From contig JASFYF010000001.1 in the NCBI GenBank assembly GCA_030055465.1, positions 227,179 to 291,178 on the forward strand: a stretch of DNA of 64,000 bases. The letters run 5' to 3'. The notes beneath the pieces were generated by a model that saw only the letters and a list, made by a program, of their open reading frames with translations, did no database searches and had not been told where the DNA came from. The stretch comes from Candidatus Nezhaarchaeota archaeon. Its GTDB lineage: Archaea; Thermoproteota; Methanomethylicia; Nezhaarchaeales; WYZ-LMO8. A program made the position numbers and the translations under genes. Each line of letters begins with the position of its first letter. The stretch's first letter is position 1. Below are positions 43,651 through 51,966 of the stretch, one piece after another.

Positions 43651-44526
43651 CTACATAGATGAGCCCCACAAGACAACGTAGCTTTTACGTGCAACGCCCA
43701 GCTCCTGGGCCACCGGTTCGCACTTAGCTTGAAGGAGAAAGAAGGTCTTGTTTTTCAGCGGCGTTTCTGCTAGATATTCGAAGTGGGCCATTCCCTTGGC
43801 CACTATGATGTTGGACGCCATAAGAGCTATTCGAGCATCGTTGGATGCCTCCTCCAGAAAAACGCTTGAGGCGTCCACCCCGGTTTCTATGATCTTATCG
43901 GCTACGTTTCCCAAGCCAACCTTCATTGCCTCGTACGTCGTTACGTCATTTTGAAATGGCGCCGACTTAACAATGGCAGTTACCCTACCGCCAAGCTTTT
44001 TCATTTCGTTTATGAATACGAGATCGAACGGCAACTCCTCGACGTTGTCGAGCAGGTAAGAGATTGAGGAGCCCTTGGAGAGCTCATAGAGCTTTAGGGT
44101 TTCGTCGCGTTCAACGACCATCTCATCAACAAGCTTGGGTATATCTTCGAGCTTAGGCGGCGCGAATCCTGAAACTCCGTAGTCAAAGCTGTTCCCGGCG
44201 AGTGCCAGCTTAACGGCCATGGCGAAGCGCTCATAGCCCTCGAGGCCCCACAGCATTCCATGGCACGCTTCCCGAACCTCATTGAAGGCATCAAGCGCCC
44301 TCTTCTTGATATCCAGGTAGGGGTCGCGTTTTAACATTTCCTTAAACTTGCGATATACAGCTGAAGCGAGCTTAGCCACGTTGAGCCCCGGCTTGGCTAA
44401 TCGACTTATGGTGTCCACGACTTCTATCAACACCCTGAGGCCCTCTTCCTCGGTTACTCCAAGCCTAACAAGCTCTTTGAGCCTTACGTCGATGATGCAA
44501 GGTATGCAGGAAGGCTTCAGCTTCAT
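43651..44526 (-). CDS. DUF89 / ARMT1-like damage-control phosphatase
   Basis: A 291-residue metal-dependent DUF89 protein. Its start, MKLKPSCIPCIIDVRLKEL, has the CxxC typical of the archaeal subfamily. SISYLLDNVEELPFDLVFI carries the metal-binding DN, and KSAPFQNDVTTYEAM plus VIVAKGMAHFEYLAE the other active-site residues. Relatives dephosphorylate damaged phosphometabolites such as sugar phosphates or phosphopantetheine derivatives. The substrate here is unknown. Confidence 0.88.
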   Translation of the reverse strand: MKLKPSCIPCIIDVRLKELVRLGVTEEEGLRVLIEVVDTISRLAKPGLNVAKLASAVYRKFKEMLKRDPYLDIKKRALDAFNEVREACHGMLWGLEGYERFAMAVKLALAGNSFDYGVSGFAPPKLEDIPKLVDEMVVERDETLKLYELSKGSSISYLLDNVEELPFDLVFINEMKKLGGRVTAIVKSAPFQNDVTTYEAMKVGLGNVADKIIETGVDASSVFLEEASNDARIALMASNIIVAKGMAHFEYLAETPLKNKTFFLLQAKCEPVAQELGVARKSYVVLWGSSM

Positions 44527-44765
44527 TAAGTTGCCCCCGCAACAGCTATCTTCTACTTATTCTTTAACCTGACCTCCTCCAATCCTATAGGGCAAATGCC
44601 TTAGATTGCAATTTTCAGGCAACCCTTCTAGATATGCCTCGCGTGCCATTCCGGTTCCCATGCATGATGGTGTGCTGCTTGTTGTTCCTCGGCTATTATT
44701 GATGCATCATTTTTGCGCGTAGCTGCCCCTTTAACGCCGGTAAAGACTAAATGAGGGTTAGGGGA

Positions 44766-45182
44766 CTAAGCTTTAAGAATGAAAAACATGAGGAGGGCAA
44801 ACACTACGGCTATTGGAAGCAGCAAGAGCGCCAGCGCTTCAGCTCCCGAGACCCTTATTGGCGGCAGGGGAAAAACCCATACTACGCCTTGAGGGGCTAG
44901 AGCCATCGATGATATCATTATGATTATGAAGCCCACTGCTATCAGGGAAAGGCCGATTCCCAACAGCAAGGACGGCGAGCCCCAACAAATCCTAAGCTGC
45001 TGTCCACCTTCACCGACTATGTGGCCCCCCACCTTGGCCACAGCCCCTTCAGCGGACAACGCTTCCGCTTCGTCTTCTGGTATGATCGCCTCATCGCCTG
45101 GGTTGTAGGGACCATATACCTTGCCGTCGGAGCCGATGAAGGAGTCAACCTCCTTCAGGAACACGACTTTAACATACCTCAA
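44766..45182 (-). CDS. GINS B-domain-like segment fused to a DUF131-like membrane domain
   Basis: A 138-residue protein. Residues 1-48 (VKVVFLKEVDSFIGSDGKVY with the following GPYNPGDEAIIP and AEALSAEGAV) match the small beta-rich B domain of archaeal GINS subunits. Residues 70-138 hold two transmembrane helices separated by GVVWVFPLPPIR, the layout of DUF131 membrane proteins. The gene upstream in the same direction (45351-45575) is a plain DUF131 protein, so this looks like a duplicated copy that gained a GINS-like domain. The role is unknown; a link of replisome-type partners to the membrane is speculative. Confidence 0.65.
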   Translation of the reverse strand: MRYVKVVFLKEVDSFIGSDGKVYGPYNPGDEAIIPEDEAEALSAEGAVAKVGGHIVGEGGQQLRICWGSPSLLLGIGLSLIAVGFIIIMISSMALAPQGVVWVFPLPPIRVSGAEALALLLLPIAVVFALLMFFILKA

Positions 45183-45300
45183 GGCGTCGAACCCCCAGAA
45201 CTCCTACTGCCTTCACATTAGTTCTCAGGGGGCCCCTAGTTATAGTAGTTTACGGCCGCTTATCCTCTTTTTCATTGCCCTCCACTGTTGGAGGAGCTGA

Positions 45301-45311
45301 CCCCCCCCCCC
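45301..45311 (+). repeat. run of eleven cytosines
   Basis: An uninterrupted C11 tract (G11 in the direction of the flanking genes) lies between the two DUF131-type genes, about 120 bp before the start at 45182. It is the longest homopolymer I noticed. It may be prone to slippage or be an assembly uncertainty. Confidence 0.8.
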
Positions 45312-45350
45312 TAGCGGCTTGCGAATTTCAGCTGAGCTTAGAGCCTCTCC

Positions 45351-45575
45351 CTAAATCCAGAGAAGGAGGACCATAATGGCGATTACGATGAAGGCTGTTA
45401 CTGCTATGATTAATGCCTTTCGCGATGAGCCCCAAATTATGGGTATAGGCCCTATTAATATGACCCCAGCGCTCTCCCCTTTCTTGAAGGCCGATGTCTT
45501 AATTAACGATATCAATACCAACAATATGCCGATGGTTACAATCAAAAAACCCACCGCGAACAACGTGGTTTGCAT
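45351..45575 (-). CDS. DUF131 / TIGR00304-family small membrane protein
   Basis: A 74-residue protein with two transmembrane helices (about 5-26 and 54-73) flanking the family motif AGVILIGPIPIIWGSSRK. DUF131 proteins are widespread in archaea, often near translation or housekeeping genes, with unknown function. A TATA-like CTTATAAAAAGG (minus strand, about 45615) precedes it. It is upstream of the GINS-fusion gene in the same direction. Confidence 0.85.
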   Translation of the reverse strand: MQTTLFAVGFLIVTIGILLVLISLIKTSAFKKGESAGVILIGPIPIIWGSSRKALIIAVTAFIVIAIMVLLLWI

Positions 45576-45805
45576 AGACCCTCATTTCTAAGTTGCAGCA
45601 GGTCCCTTTTTATAAGGCTTTAATATTTGGGGCACCAAAAGTCAATTAGAGGAGAAAGTCGTACATTGTAGTTGACGTCCCTAACGCGGGCTATGATGTG
45701 CCATTGCATGTCTGTAACATGATGTGTGACTCCAATGCTGAGCCCACCACTTCGTTCAGCTCTGCTTCCGAGCTATTGGACAGTTCATCGATTGGTTGGC
45801 GAATC

Positions 45806-46360
45806 TCAATATTGCATCCATGGGTGGTTCGAGTTTTTCCTCCTTTCACTCCTATCCACGAGCAGCTCCACGCTTATGATGTTATAATGCTTACCCAGGT
45901 CTTCCAGCCTGTGTGCATCGGAGTTCCTCAGCGGCACCAAGTTGAGCTTTGCAGCGGCTTCTTCCGCTAATTTACTGTTCATCTCCTTGTGAAGATAATT
46001 CTTCACCTCAATTCCCTGGCACAACGCTAGTATGTCTGGGCACTCTTCATATGGATGGGCTTGAAACCTGAACACCCTTTCGCCTAGGTATAGTTCAACT
46101 ATCTGCCTATGAGTTACGGGGCTCAACCCTTCAACGTTGAGCTCGACACCCGGTATAACGATTACCTCAGGAAAGTACTCTTCAGCTATTTCGGCTGCCT
46201 TAAAGCCGTAGAATGGAGTTTCATGCTCCGTAACAGCAATGCCGTCGAGCCCGCTCTCCTTAACGCGCCTAACTATCCTTGCAACCGTATCTATGCTTGG
46301 GTCGGGAAAGCCCATCGCCTCGAAGGGATGGGTGTGGAGGTCCAACTTCAGATACCTCAT
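45806..46360 (-). CDS. PHP-domain metal-dependent phosphoesterase-like protein
   Basis: A 184-residue PHP-family protein. It has the N-terminal LDLHTHPFEAMG, GLDGIAVTEHETPFYG and VIPGVELNVEG, then FQAHPYEECP and NSDAHRLEDLG, giving the full His/Asp/Glu metal-binding set. Members hydrolyse phosphoesters of small molecules or nucleotides. The C-terminal tail after DRSERRKNSNHP is short. The start is ATG 46360. Substrate unknown. Confidence 0.87.
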   Translation of the reverse strand: MRYLKLDLHTHPFEAMGFPDPSIDTVARIVRRVKESGLDGIAVTEHETPFYGFKAAEIAEEYFPEVIVIPGVELNVEGLSPVTHRQIVELYLGERVFRFQAHPYEECPDILALCQGIEVKNYLHKEMNSKLAEEAAAKLNLVPLRNSDAHRLEDLGKHYNIISVELLVDRSERRKNSNHPWMQY

Positions 46361-46411
46361 GATTTCACCGGGGCCTCGGTATAGACGGGTTTCGGAGCGT
46401 TCAGGCGGGCT

Positions 46412-47242
46412 TCAGCGAGGGGCTTTCTCTTGAACAGTATAGGGTAATTTAGCCCTAAAAGCAACTACGGCATCCCTCATATTTGATAGGTGGGTCAACA
46501 TAGCTTTCTTGCCCCTTTCTGTCAAGGCCAAGACTGGTATCCCAACCCCAAGCTGGAAGAGCGCGCGAGGAGCTATTTTCTCCCTGACAACTTTCGAGTT
46601 GCAAGACCACACGATGTCGGACATCAACAGGTTTTCAAGGTCTGCCTCGCCGCTTCTCGTCGTGCATACGCTCAGGACTGTTACGTTGATCCCAAGGTCG
46701 CGTTCGAGGTCCCTTATCTTAGGTACCTCCCAGCTCCTGAAGCCAGCCACCGTGACCGCTACATTTTTGAAGCCGATCGTTGCGGCGAGCCTAACTCCCT
46801 CAACCTGATCTATGGATGCCTTGGTCTCGTCAATCAACCTACCACCGTGAGATTTAAGAACCTCTATGATTTCAGGTACAGGTGTTGTCTCTATTATGCC
46901 CGTTAGGAATGCCCCTATCATTTGAACAAGCTTTGGATTCGACGCCAAAACAGTGCCGGCCCCTTCGCAAACAGTAACCGCGCAGTCAAAAAGACCGCTC
47001 TCCAGGCACGACATCATCATCTCAGATGCCCCGAAGGGCACAAGGACCTCAGCCATGAAGCTCCTGTTCTTCGATGCGAAGCCCCTCTTTTCAATCCTCC
47101 TCAAAACTATGGTTCGCACCTTTTCCCTATCGAGCTCGGAGTAACCGTGCAAGCTTAGGGTAAGGGGACAGCTTTTAGTTTGAGGATCCTCAAGTACTCT
47201 GACCCCCGAGCTCGTTATTTCCACTCGGGCTCCACAACACAT
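46412..47242 (-). CDS. methanogenesis marker protein 8 family (DUF2099)
   Basis: A 276-residue protein. Recognisable family parts are the opening MCCGARVEITSSGVRVLEDP with the CPL motif after it, FGASEMMMSCLESGLFDCAV, CEGAGTVLASNPKLVQMIGA, and VTVAGFRSWEVPKIRDLE. The family was defined on methanogens; some members occur in other archaea and the biochemical role is unknown. ATG 47242 was chosen because the CCGA motif is the family start and a TATA-like GACTTTAGG lies about 35 bp upstream. The Asn/Cys-rich centre suggests an enzyme. Confidence 0.75.
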   Translation of the reverse strand: MCCGARVEITSSGVRVLEDPQTKSCPLTLSLHGYSELDREKVRTIVLRRIEKRGFASKNRSFMAEVLVPFGASEMMMSCLESGLFDCAVTVCEGAGTVLASNPKLVQMIGAFLTGIIETTPVPEIIEVLKSHGGRLIDETKASIDQVEGVRLAATIGFKNVAVTVAGFRSWEVPKIRDLERDLGINVTVLSVCTTRSGEADLENLLMSDIVWSCNSKVVREKIAPRALFQLGVGIPVLALTERGKKAMLTHLSNMRDAVVAFRAKLPYTVQEKAPR

Positions 47243-47331
47243 TATTAAATGTCGTTGCAAGGAAGCTAGCACCCTAAAGTCCTATCCTTTCGACTTTACC
47301 CACTGTCGAGGCTTAGCTATAAATCTAGAGG

Positions 47332-47538
47332 CTAGAATATGCCAAGCTTGAATTTTCTGGCCAGGTGGGCTGCCTCATCTATGTCGTCCGTCATCCCGAT
47401 TAGCTTGGACTTAGACACGTTGTTCCTGAGGCCGCATTTGAAGCACATAAACGACCTAGCAGGCATCCTAATAACTCTTGGCTCACCGCAGTTTCGACAT
47501 AAAGCTACTATAAACCTCTTGGCTGAGAGCGGGAGCAT
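47332..47538 (-). CDS. DUF1922 zinc-ribbon protein
   Basis: A 68-residue protein with one zinc ribbon, VALCRNCGEPRVIRM then FMCFKCGLRN (two CxxC pairs), followed by a helical tail EAAHLARKFKLG. This matches the small archaeal DUF1922 family known from methanogens and relatives. Function is unknown. It lies between the marker 8 gene and the divergent nth gene. Confidence 0.8.
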   Translation of the reverse strand: MLPLSAKRFIVALCRNCGEPRVIRMPARSFMCFKCGLRNNVSKSKLIGMTDDIDEAAHLARKFKLGIF

Positions 47539-47676
47539 TTCCTGATCCCTCTTAGCTACTTTAGCTTACAAAGATTTTGCTATAAAACATTTTCCCTACC
47601 CTTATTTTAAGGTTTGGATACATCTTATCAGTGTATATCTTAGACAAGATTTTACTTGAAGCGCGGCCCCTCAGAT

Positions 47677-48372
47677 ATGACAGGAAGAAGCGCATTAAAG
47701 CGGGGGAATAGCGTGGAAGCCTTAAAGAACAGGCTCCTTAAAGTCGCTAGGACTTACTACCGCACTGTTGAAGAGGTGCTCCGCAACTTCAATAAGGTAA
47801 GCTCCTTCGAGCTCCTCGTGAGCACCATAATCTCCCAAAACACAAGCTGGAGAAACGTCGAGAAAGCCATTGCTAACCTGAAGAGCAGGGGCCTTCTATC
47901 CATCGAGAGGATCCTAGGCGTGGATGTAAAGGAGCTCGAGGAGGCGTTGAGGGTTGCTGGGCTCTATAAGGTCAAGGCGCTAAGGATCCGGGAGCTTGCT
48001 GGAAGGCTTAAAGCTTGGGGCTCAAGCTTGGATGAGCTTATCTCCCTAAACATGGATGAGGCGAGGGCTAAACTCATGGAGTTGCCGGCTGTGGGATACA
48101 AGACCGCCGACGTATTGTTGGCTTTCAAAGCGTCAGCGCCGGTGATACCGGTTGACACGCACATAGAAAGGATTGCGAAGAGGTTAGGCATCGTTAAGCG
48201 CGGCTCGCGCTACGAGGAGGTGAGGCAAGCGCTTGAGGGCTTCGTTCCTCATGATGAAAGAGGGCTCTTCCACTTGGCGCTAATAGAGTTCGGCAGAAAG
48301 ATATGCAAATCGAGGAGGCCTGCATGCAGTGTCTGCCCCCTCAGAGGGCTTTGTCCTTCAAGGACAAGCTAA
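47677..48372 (+). CDS. nth: endonuclease III (DNA glycosylase/AP lyase)
   Basis: A 231-residue base-excision repair enzyme for oxidised pyrimidines. The helix-hairpin-helix LMELPAVGYKTADVLLAF carries the catalytic lysine, VDTHIERIAKRLG the catalytic aspartate, and the C-terminal cluster loop CKSRRPAC-SVCPLRGLC has the C-x6-C-x2-C-x5-C spacing for 4Fe-4S. ATG 47677 was chosen; TTG 47656 and GTG 47713 are alternatives. It is convergent with hmgA, overlapping by four bases at the 3' ends. Confidence 0.95.
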   Translation: MTGRSALKRGNSVEALKNRLLKVARTYYRTVEEVLRNFNKVSSFELLVSTIISQNTSWRNVEKAIANLKSRGLLSIERILGVDVKELEEALRVAGLYKVKALRIRELAGRLKAWGSSLDELISLNMDEARAKLMELPAVGYKTADVLLAFKASAPVIPVDTHIERIAKRLGIVKRGSRYEEVRQALEGFVPHDERGLFHLALIEFGRKICKSRRPACSVCPLRGLCPSRTS

Positions 48373-49601
48373 ATCCTAGATGCCCTTCCAAGCCTTGCAT
48401 GAGCTTTAGCTAAATGGCCTGCAGCAAGTGCGGATAGCAGCGAGAGCTCACCAGCTAAGCATGCTGAAGCGACTATCTCTGCAAACTTCTTAGCGTTGGC
48501 GCCAGGAGGATCACCGGCTCCAGCGCAGCCCATAATGGTCAAAGCCTCCCTCTGCGTGGGAAGGGCTGTGCCGCCGCCTACCGTGCCCACCTCAAGGGAG
48601 GGCAGAGTTATCGATATGTACAATTCGCCTTCGGCGTTAACCTCAGCAGTCGTCAAAGCCATTGATGATTCAACCACCTGAGCGCAGTCCTGCCCAGTCG
48701 CTATGAATATAGCGGCGATCACGTTTGCAGCGTGTGCATTTAAGCCGTAGGCGTGCGCTAAGCCGCTTCCGAGCATGTTCTTTCGGATGCACACGTCCAC
48801 CACATCTTCTGGGGTGGTCTTGAGCTTATCCGCCACTACTTCCCTTTTCAGGGTGGCCTCAGCTACAACGGTTTTCCCGCGGCCTAAAAGCCAGTTTACA
48901 GCGCTAGGCTTCTTGTCTACGCAGAGGTTCCCGCTTAGGCTTATCATCCTAGCGAACTTCACGGTTTCCTCGATGAATTTACATGCTTTATCGCAGGCCA
49001 GCGTAACGCCATTCATGCCCATTGCATCGAACGTGTTAGCCATGAAGCGGAGCCACACGTTCCTCCCCACAATCCAAGGCTGAACGTCTATAAATCTCAC
49101 GAAGGGGTCGACGGTGTTGAAAACCTCCTCTATCTCCTTTTTATGTTCCTTAACCCATTGAGTCAGCCTAAACGCATGTTCAGCGCTCGGTGTTATAAAC
49201 AACGGCGCTCTCGTCATGTAATCTCTCACCACCTTTGCGTTGGCTCCGCCGGACTCCGTTATCGCCGAGCAGCCTCTATTGACGCTTGCAACAAGCGCCC
49301 CTTCGGTTGTGCACAGCGGAATATAAAACAGGCCATTAGCATAGTCACCTTTAACCCTCAGCGGACCAGCAACACCCATCGGTATCTGGCCGACGCCTAC
49401 AGGACTCTCTATGTTGCGCTTAGCTGTAACGTTCAAGTCCATCGAGAAGTACCCTATGTTCTTCAGGGTTGAACCGGTTATCCTCTCAAGGAAGGCTCTC
49501 CTAACCTCAGCCGCCTTGTTGACGTCTTGTACGAAGTTCTCAACCTCGTAAAGCTTTATTTCCCCTTTTGAGAGCTTATGTATGAGCTCGCTGATATCCA
49601 A
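48369..49601 (-). CDS. hmgA: 3-hydroxy-3-methylglutaryl-CoA reductase, class I
   Basis: A 410-residue NADPH-dependent reductase of the mevalonate pathway for archaeal isoprenoid lipids. Catalytic residues are visible: Glu in CTTEGALVASVNRG, Lys in KKPSAVNWLLGRGK, Asp in GQDCAQVVESSM and the late His in AAGHLAKAHARLG. DAMGMNGV and GTVGGGTALPTQ are cofactor and CoA contacts. It lacks the membrane domain of eukaryotic enzymes. Confidence 0.97.
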   Translation of the reverse strand: MDISELIHKLSKGEIKLYEVENFVQDVNKAAEVRRAFLERITGSTLKNIGYFSMDLNVTAKRNIESPVGVGQIPMGVAGPLRVKGDYANGLFYIPLCTTEGALVASVNRGCSAITESGGANAKVVRDYMTRAPLFITPSAEHAFRLTQWVKEHKKEIEEVFNTVDPFVRFIDVQPWIVGRNVWLRFMANTFDAMGMNGVTLACDKACKFIEETVKFARMISLSGNLCVDKKPSAVNWLLGRGKTVVAEATLKREVVADKLKTTPEDVVDVCIRKNMLGSGLAHAYGLNAHAANVIAAIFIATGQDCAQVVESSMALTTAEVNAEGELYISITLPSLEVGTVGGGTALPTQREALTIMGCAGAGDPPGANAKKFAEIVASACLAGELSLLSALAAGHLAKAHARLGRASRI

Positions 49602-49772
49602 GCTTGGTTCACCTAACCTTGCTACACACTCTAGGGTTTAAGGGGCTTTTAGTTCTTATGGTCGCGGAAGCTGGCCTCCTGCCAACGCCTGAGCCTTCGT
49701 TCAAAGTTCATTGAAATACCTTCAGACATCATTGTTTGTGAGCTTCACGTTTTGCTCGGAAATCCCAAACCT

Positions 49773-50375
49773 CTAAGTCCTAACGGGCGGCGAACCCATT
49801 CTTCTAGCCTCAGTTGCCACCTTCTCAGCTGCGATTTTCACTGCCCTCTCCAAGTCTTCATCGCAAACGTCGAGGGTGACTATGGGTATCGACACCACAT
49901 CCTTTATTAAATGCGCAACTATGGGAGCGCAGACTATTGCTGCTGCACCCTCACTCTGAGCCTTTAAAGCCGCCTTAATGGCATCATCAAGGGTTGAAAC
50001 CCCATACTCCCTGACCACTATCGTCGCTTGTTGAAGCCTAACGGACAGAGCCCTTACCTTCGAGAGCGTCGTGACGGCGGCGATCACAGCTATGAAGGGT
50101 ACATCCGGCATCTTTTCCATCGCATTTATCGTCTCTAATATCTTCCTAAGCGTTGAAAGGGTTATTCCACCTCTAGCCTTCAAAATCTTCTTTATGGTGC
50201 TTGAGGGCATCCCTGATAACCTTGAAAACTTATCCACGCTAAGCTGGAAATTATCCAGAAATGCCTTCATCTCCCTAGCCAGTTCCTCGTCGGAGTTTAA
50301 GGCCGCGAGCAGTATCTTAGATGCTGTCGGAGCTAGAACAAGCTTTTTAAGGCCGCTCATGTTGCTCTTCTCCAT
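49773..50375 (-). CDS. HTH regulator with PrpR-like sensor domain, in ABC operon
   Basis: A 200-residue protein. Residues 30-88 form an XRE-like helix-turn-helix (LSVDKFSRLSGMPSSTIKKI then GGITLSTLRKIL). Residues 93-190 resemble the PrpR N-terminal sensor fold (VREYGVSTLDDAIKAALKAQ, EGAAAIVCAPIVAHLIKDVV, IPIVTLDV), which reads small acids in other regulators. It starts one base after the ABC ATPase stop, so it is the last gene of the transporter operon and probably controls it. The ligand may be the transported compound. Confidence 0.75.
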   Translation of the reverse strand: MEKSNMSGLKKLVLAPTASKILLAALNSDEELAREMKAFLDNFQLSVDKFSRLSGMPSSTIKKILKARGGITLSTLRKILETINAMEKMPDVPFIAVIAAVTTLSKVRALSVRLQQATIVVREYGVSTLDDAIKAALKAQSEGAAAIVCAPIVAHLIKDVVSIPIVTLDVCDEDLERAVKIAAEKVATEARRMGSPPVRT

Positions 50376-51194
50376 TCAAGGCTTAACTTTGCCGCGCCTC
50401 GGGGTTTCGGGCTTCAACTTTTGATTAATTGCTTTCTCCATCTCTTCTTTGAGAATGCCCAGCACTTTGGCCCTTAGCTCAATGAATTCCTGGCCAAGTC
50501 TGTCCCTAGGTCTTGGTAGCTCTATGCTTATAACATCCCTGAGGCGGGCAGGCCTATAAGTAAGCACTGCTATTCTATCCCCCAAGTAGATTGCCTCCTC
50601 AACATTGTGAGTCACGAAGACCACGGTTTTACCGGTCTTACTCCATATCTCCATGAGTTCCCTCTGCATATAGTTTCGGGATTGAGCGTCTAAAGCGCTG
50701 AAGGGTTCATCCATGAGTAACATCTCGGGATCGCATGCCAACGCCCTTGCTATTGCAACCCTCTGCCTCATGCCTCCGGACAGTTCGTGAGGGTACATGT
50801 GCTCAAAGCCTTCAAGGCCTACGAGCCTTATGTAGCTATTGGCCGCTTCTAAAGCCTTGTCCTTAGGAATCCCCTTAAGCTCCAAACCAAACATAACGTT
50901 TCCCAAAACCGTCCTCCAGGGAAATAACGTGTGTTCTTGAAACACCATTACTCTATCTGGTCCAGGCCCTAAGATGGGCCTGCCCCTTAAGAGGACCTCA
51001 CCATCCGTTGGCTTCTCGAGGCCAGCTATTACGCGAAGCAAGGTGGTTTTGCCACACCCGCTGGGCCCCACTATGCAGAGGAATTCGCCTTCATATATGT
51101 CTAAGTCTATGTTCTCCAAAGCTACGAGAGGTGGTGAACCCTCAAACACTTTCCTCAGGCCTTTAATTATCAATATAACGTTAGGCAAGGACAA
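50376..51194 (-). CDS. ABC transporter ATP-binding protein, NitT/TauT (SsuB/TauB) type
   Basis: A 272-residue ATPase with Walker A GPSGCGKTTLL, Q-loop FQEHTLFPW, signature LSGGMRQRVAIARAL, Walker B MLLMDEPFSALD and the H-loop VTHNVEEAIYL. The FQEHTLFPWRTVLGNV variant is typical for nitrate/taurine/sulfonate importers. It overlaps the permease stop by 14 bases. Nothing in the sequence fixes the solute. Confidence 0.94.
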   Translation of the reverse strand: MSLPNVILIIKGLRKVFEGSPPLVALENIDLDIYEGEFLCIVGPSGCGKTTLLRVIAGLEKPTDGEVLLRGRPILGPGPDRVMVFQEHTLFPWRTVLGNVMFGLELKGIPKDKALEAANSYIRLVGLEGFEHMYPHELSGGMRQRVAIARALACDPEMLLMDEPFSALDAQSRNYMQRELMEIWSKTGKTVVFVTHNVEEAIYLGDRIAVLTYRPARLRDVISIELPRPRDRLGQEFIELRAKVLGILKEEMEKAINQKLKPETPRRGKVKP

Positions 51195-51963
51195 ATCCGG
51201 TCCTCCAAGCTAAAACCTTGCTCTCTATTAACTTATATATCCTGTCAAGGAAGAAGCCGAGAACCCCTATGGCAAACATGTAGGCTATGACCAATTCAGG
51301 TGCATGGTACAGCCTGGCCATCTCTATTTGGTACCCAAGCCCGTAGGGTGCTACTCCGAAGAGCTCCGCAGCCACGACGCACATCCACGCCACCCCCGAC
51401 GCTACCCTTAGCCCAGCCATTATTGAGGGCAGCGCTGCTGGTAAAACCACCTTCATTATAAGGGTTGAGGTTTTCGTTGCTCCGAGAGTCATGGCTGCCT
51501 CCAAATATTTAACCTCTACAGAGGCTACGCCGTACTTGGTGTTAAGAATTATGGGAAAAACGGCTCCTATGAATATTATGAATGACGCTGCCTGATGCGT
51601 GAGACCGAGCATCAGTATAGCTATGGGTATCCAAGCGATGGGTGGGATGGGCCTGATGAGCTCTATTATGGTATAGGAGAACTCGTCGGCAAGCCTAAAC
51701 CAACCTATCAGTAGTCCTAGGCTAAGGCCTACGGCTAGTGCTAAGCCAAAGCCCACGGCATAGTGGAATAGGCTGTAGACCATGTCTAGAGGCATGTAAA
51801 AGTGAGGGTTGCAACCTGTCATCAGCTCGATAAATGTAGTTAAAACCCTAGACGGCGGCGCTAGGAGAAGCGGGTTGTTTATAAGGAGCCAGTAGTACGC
51901 CTCCCATAAAGAAAAAAACAAGAGTAAAGAGGCTGCGGGCACCAGCACCTTTTTCAGCTTCAT
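51181..51963 (-). CDS. ABC transporter permease, NitT/TauT type
   Basis: A 260-residue permease with about six transmembrane helices and the BPD_transp_1 signature region EAAMTLGATKTSTLIMKVVLP (EAA loop contacting the ATPase). GLLIGWFRLADEF and IRPIPPIAWIPIAIL are characteristic of the SsuC/TauC group. It follows the binding-protein gene by three bases. Confidence 0.93.
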   Translation of the reverse strand: MKLKKVLVPAASLLLFFSLWEAYYWLLINNPLLLAPPSRVLTTFIELMTGCNPHFYMPLDMVYSLFHYAVGFGLALAVGLSLGLLIGWFRLADEFSYTIIELIRPIPPIAWIPIAILMLGLTHQAASFIIFIGAVFPIILNTKYGVASVEVKYLEAAMTLGATKTSTLIMKVVLPAALPSIMAGLRVASGVAWMCVVAAELFGVAPYGLGYQIEMARLYHAPELVIAYMFAIGVLGFFLDRIYKLIESKVLAWRTGFVLA

Positions 51964-51966
51964 TTC

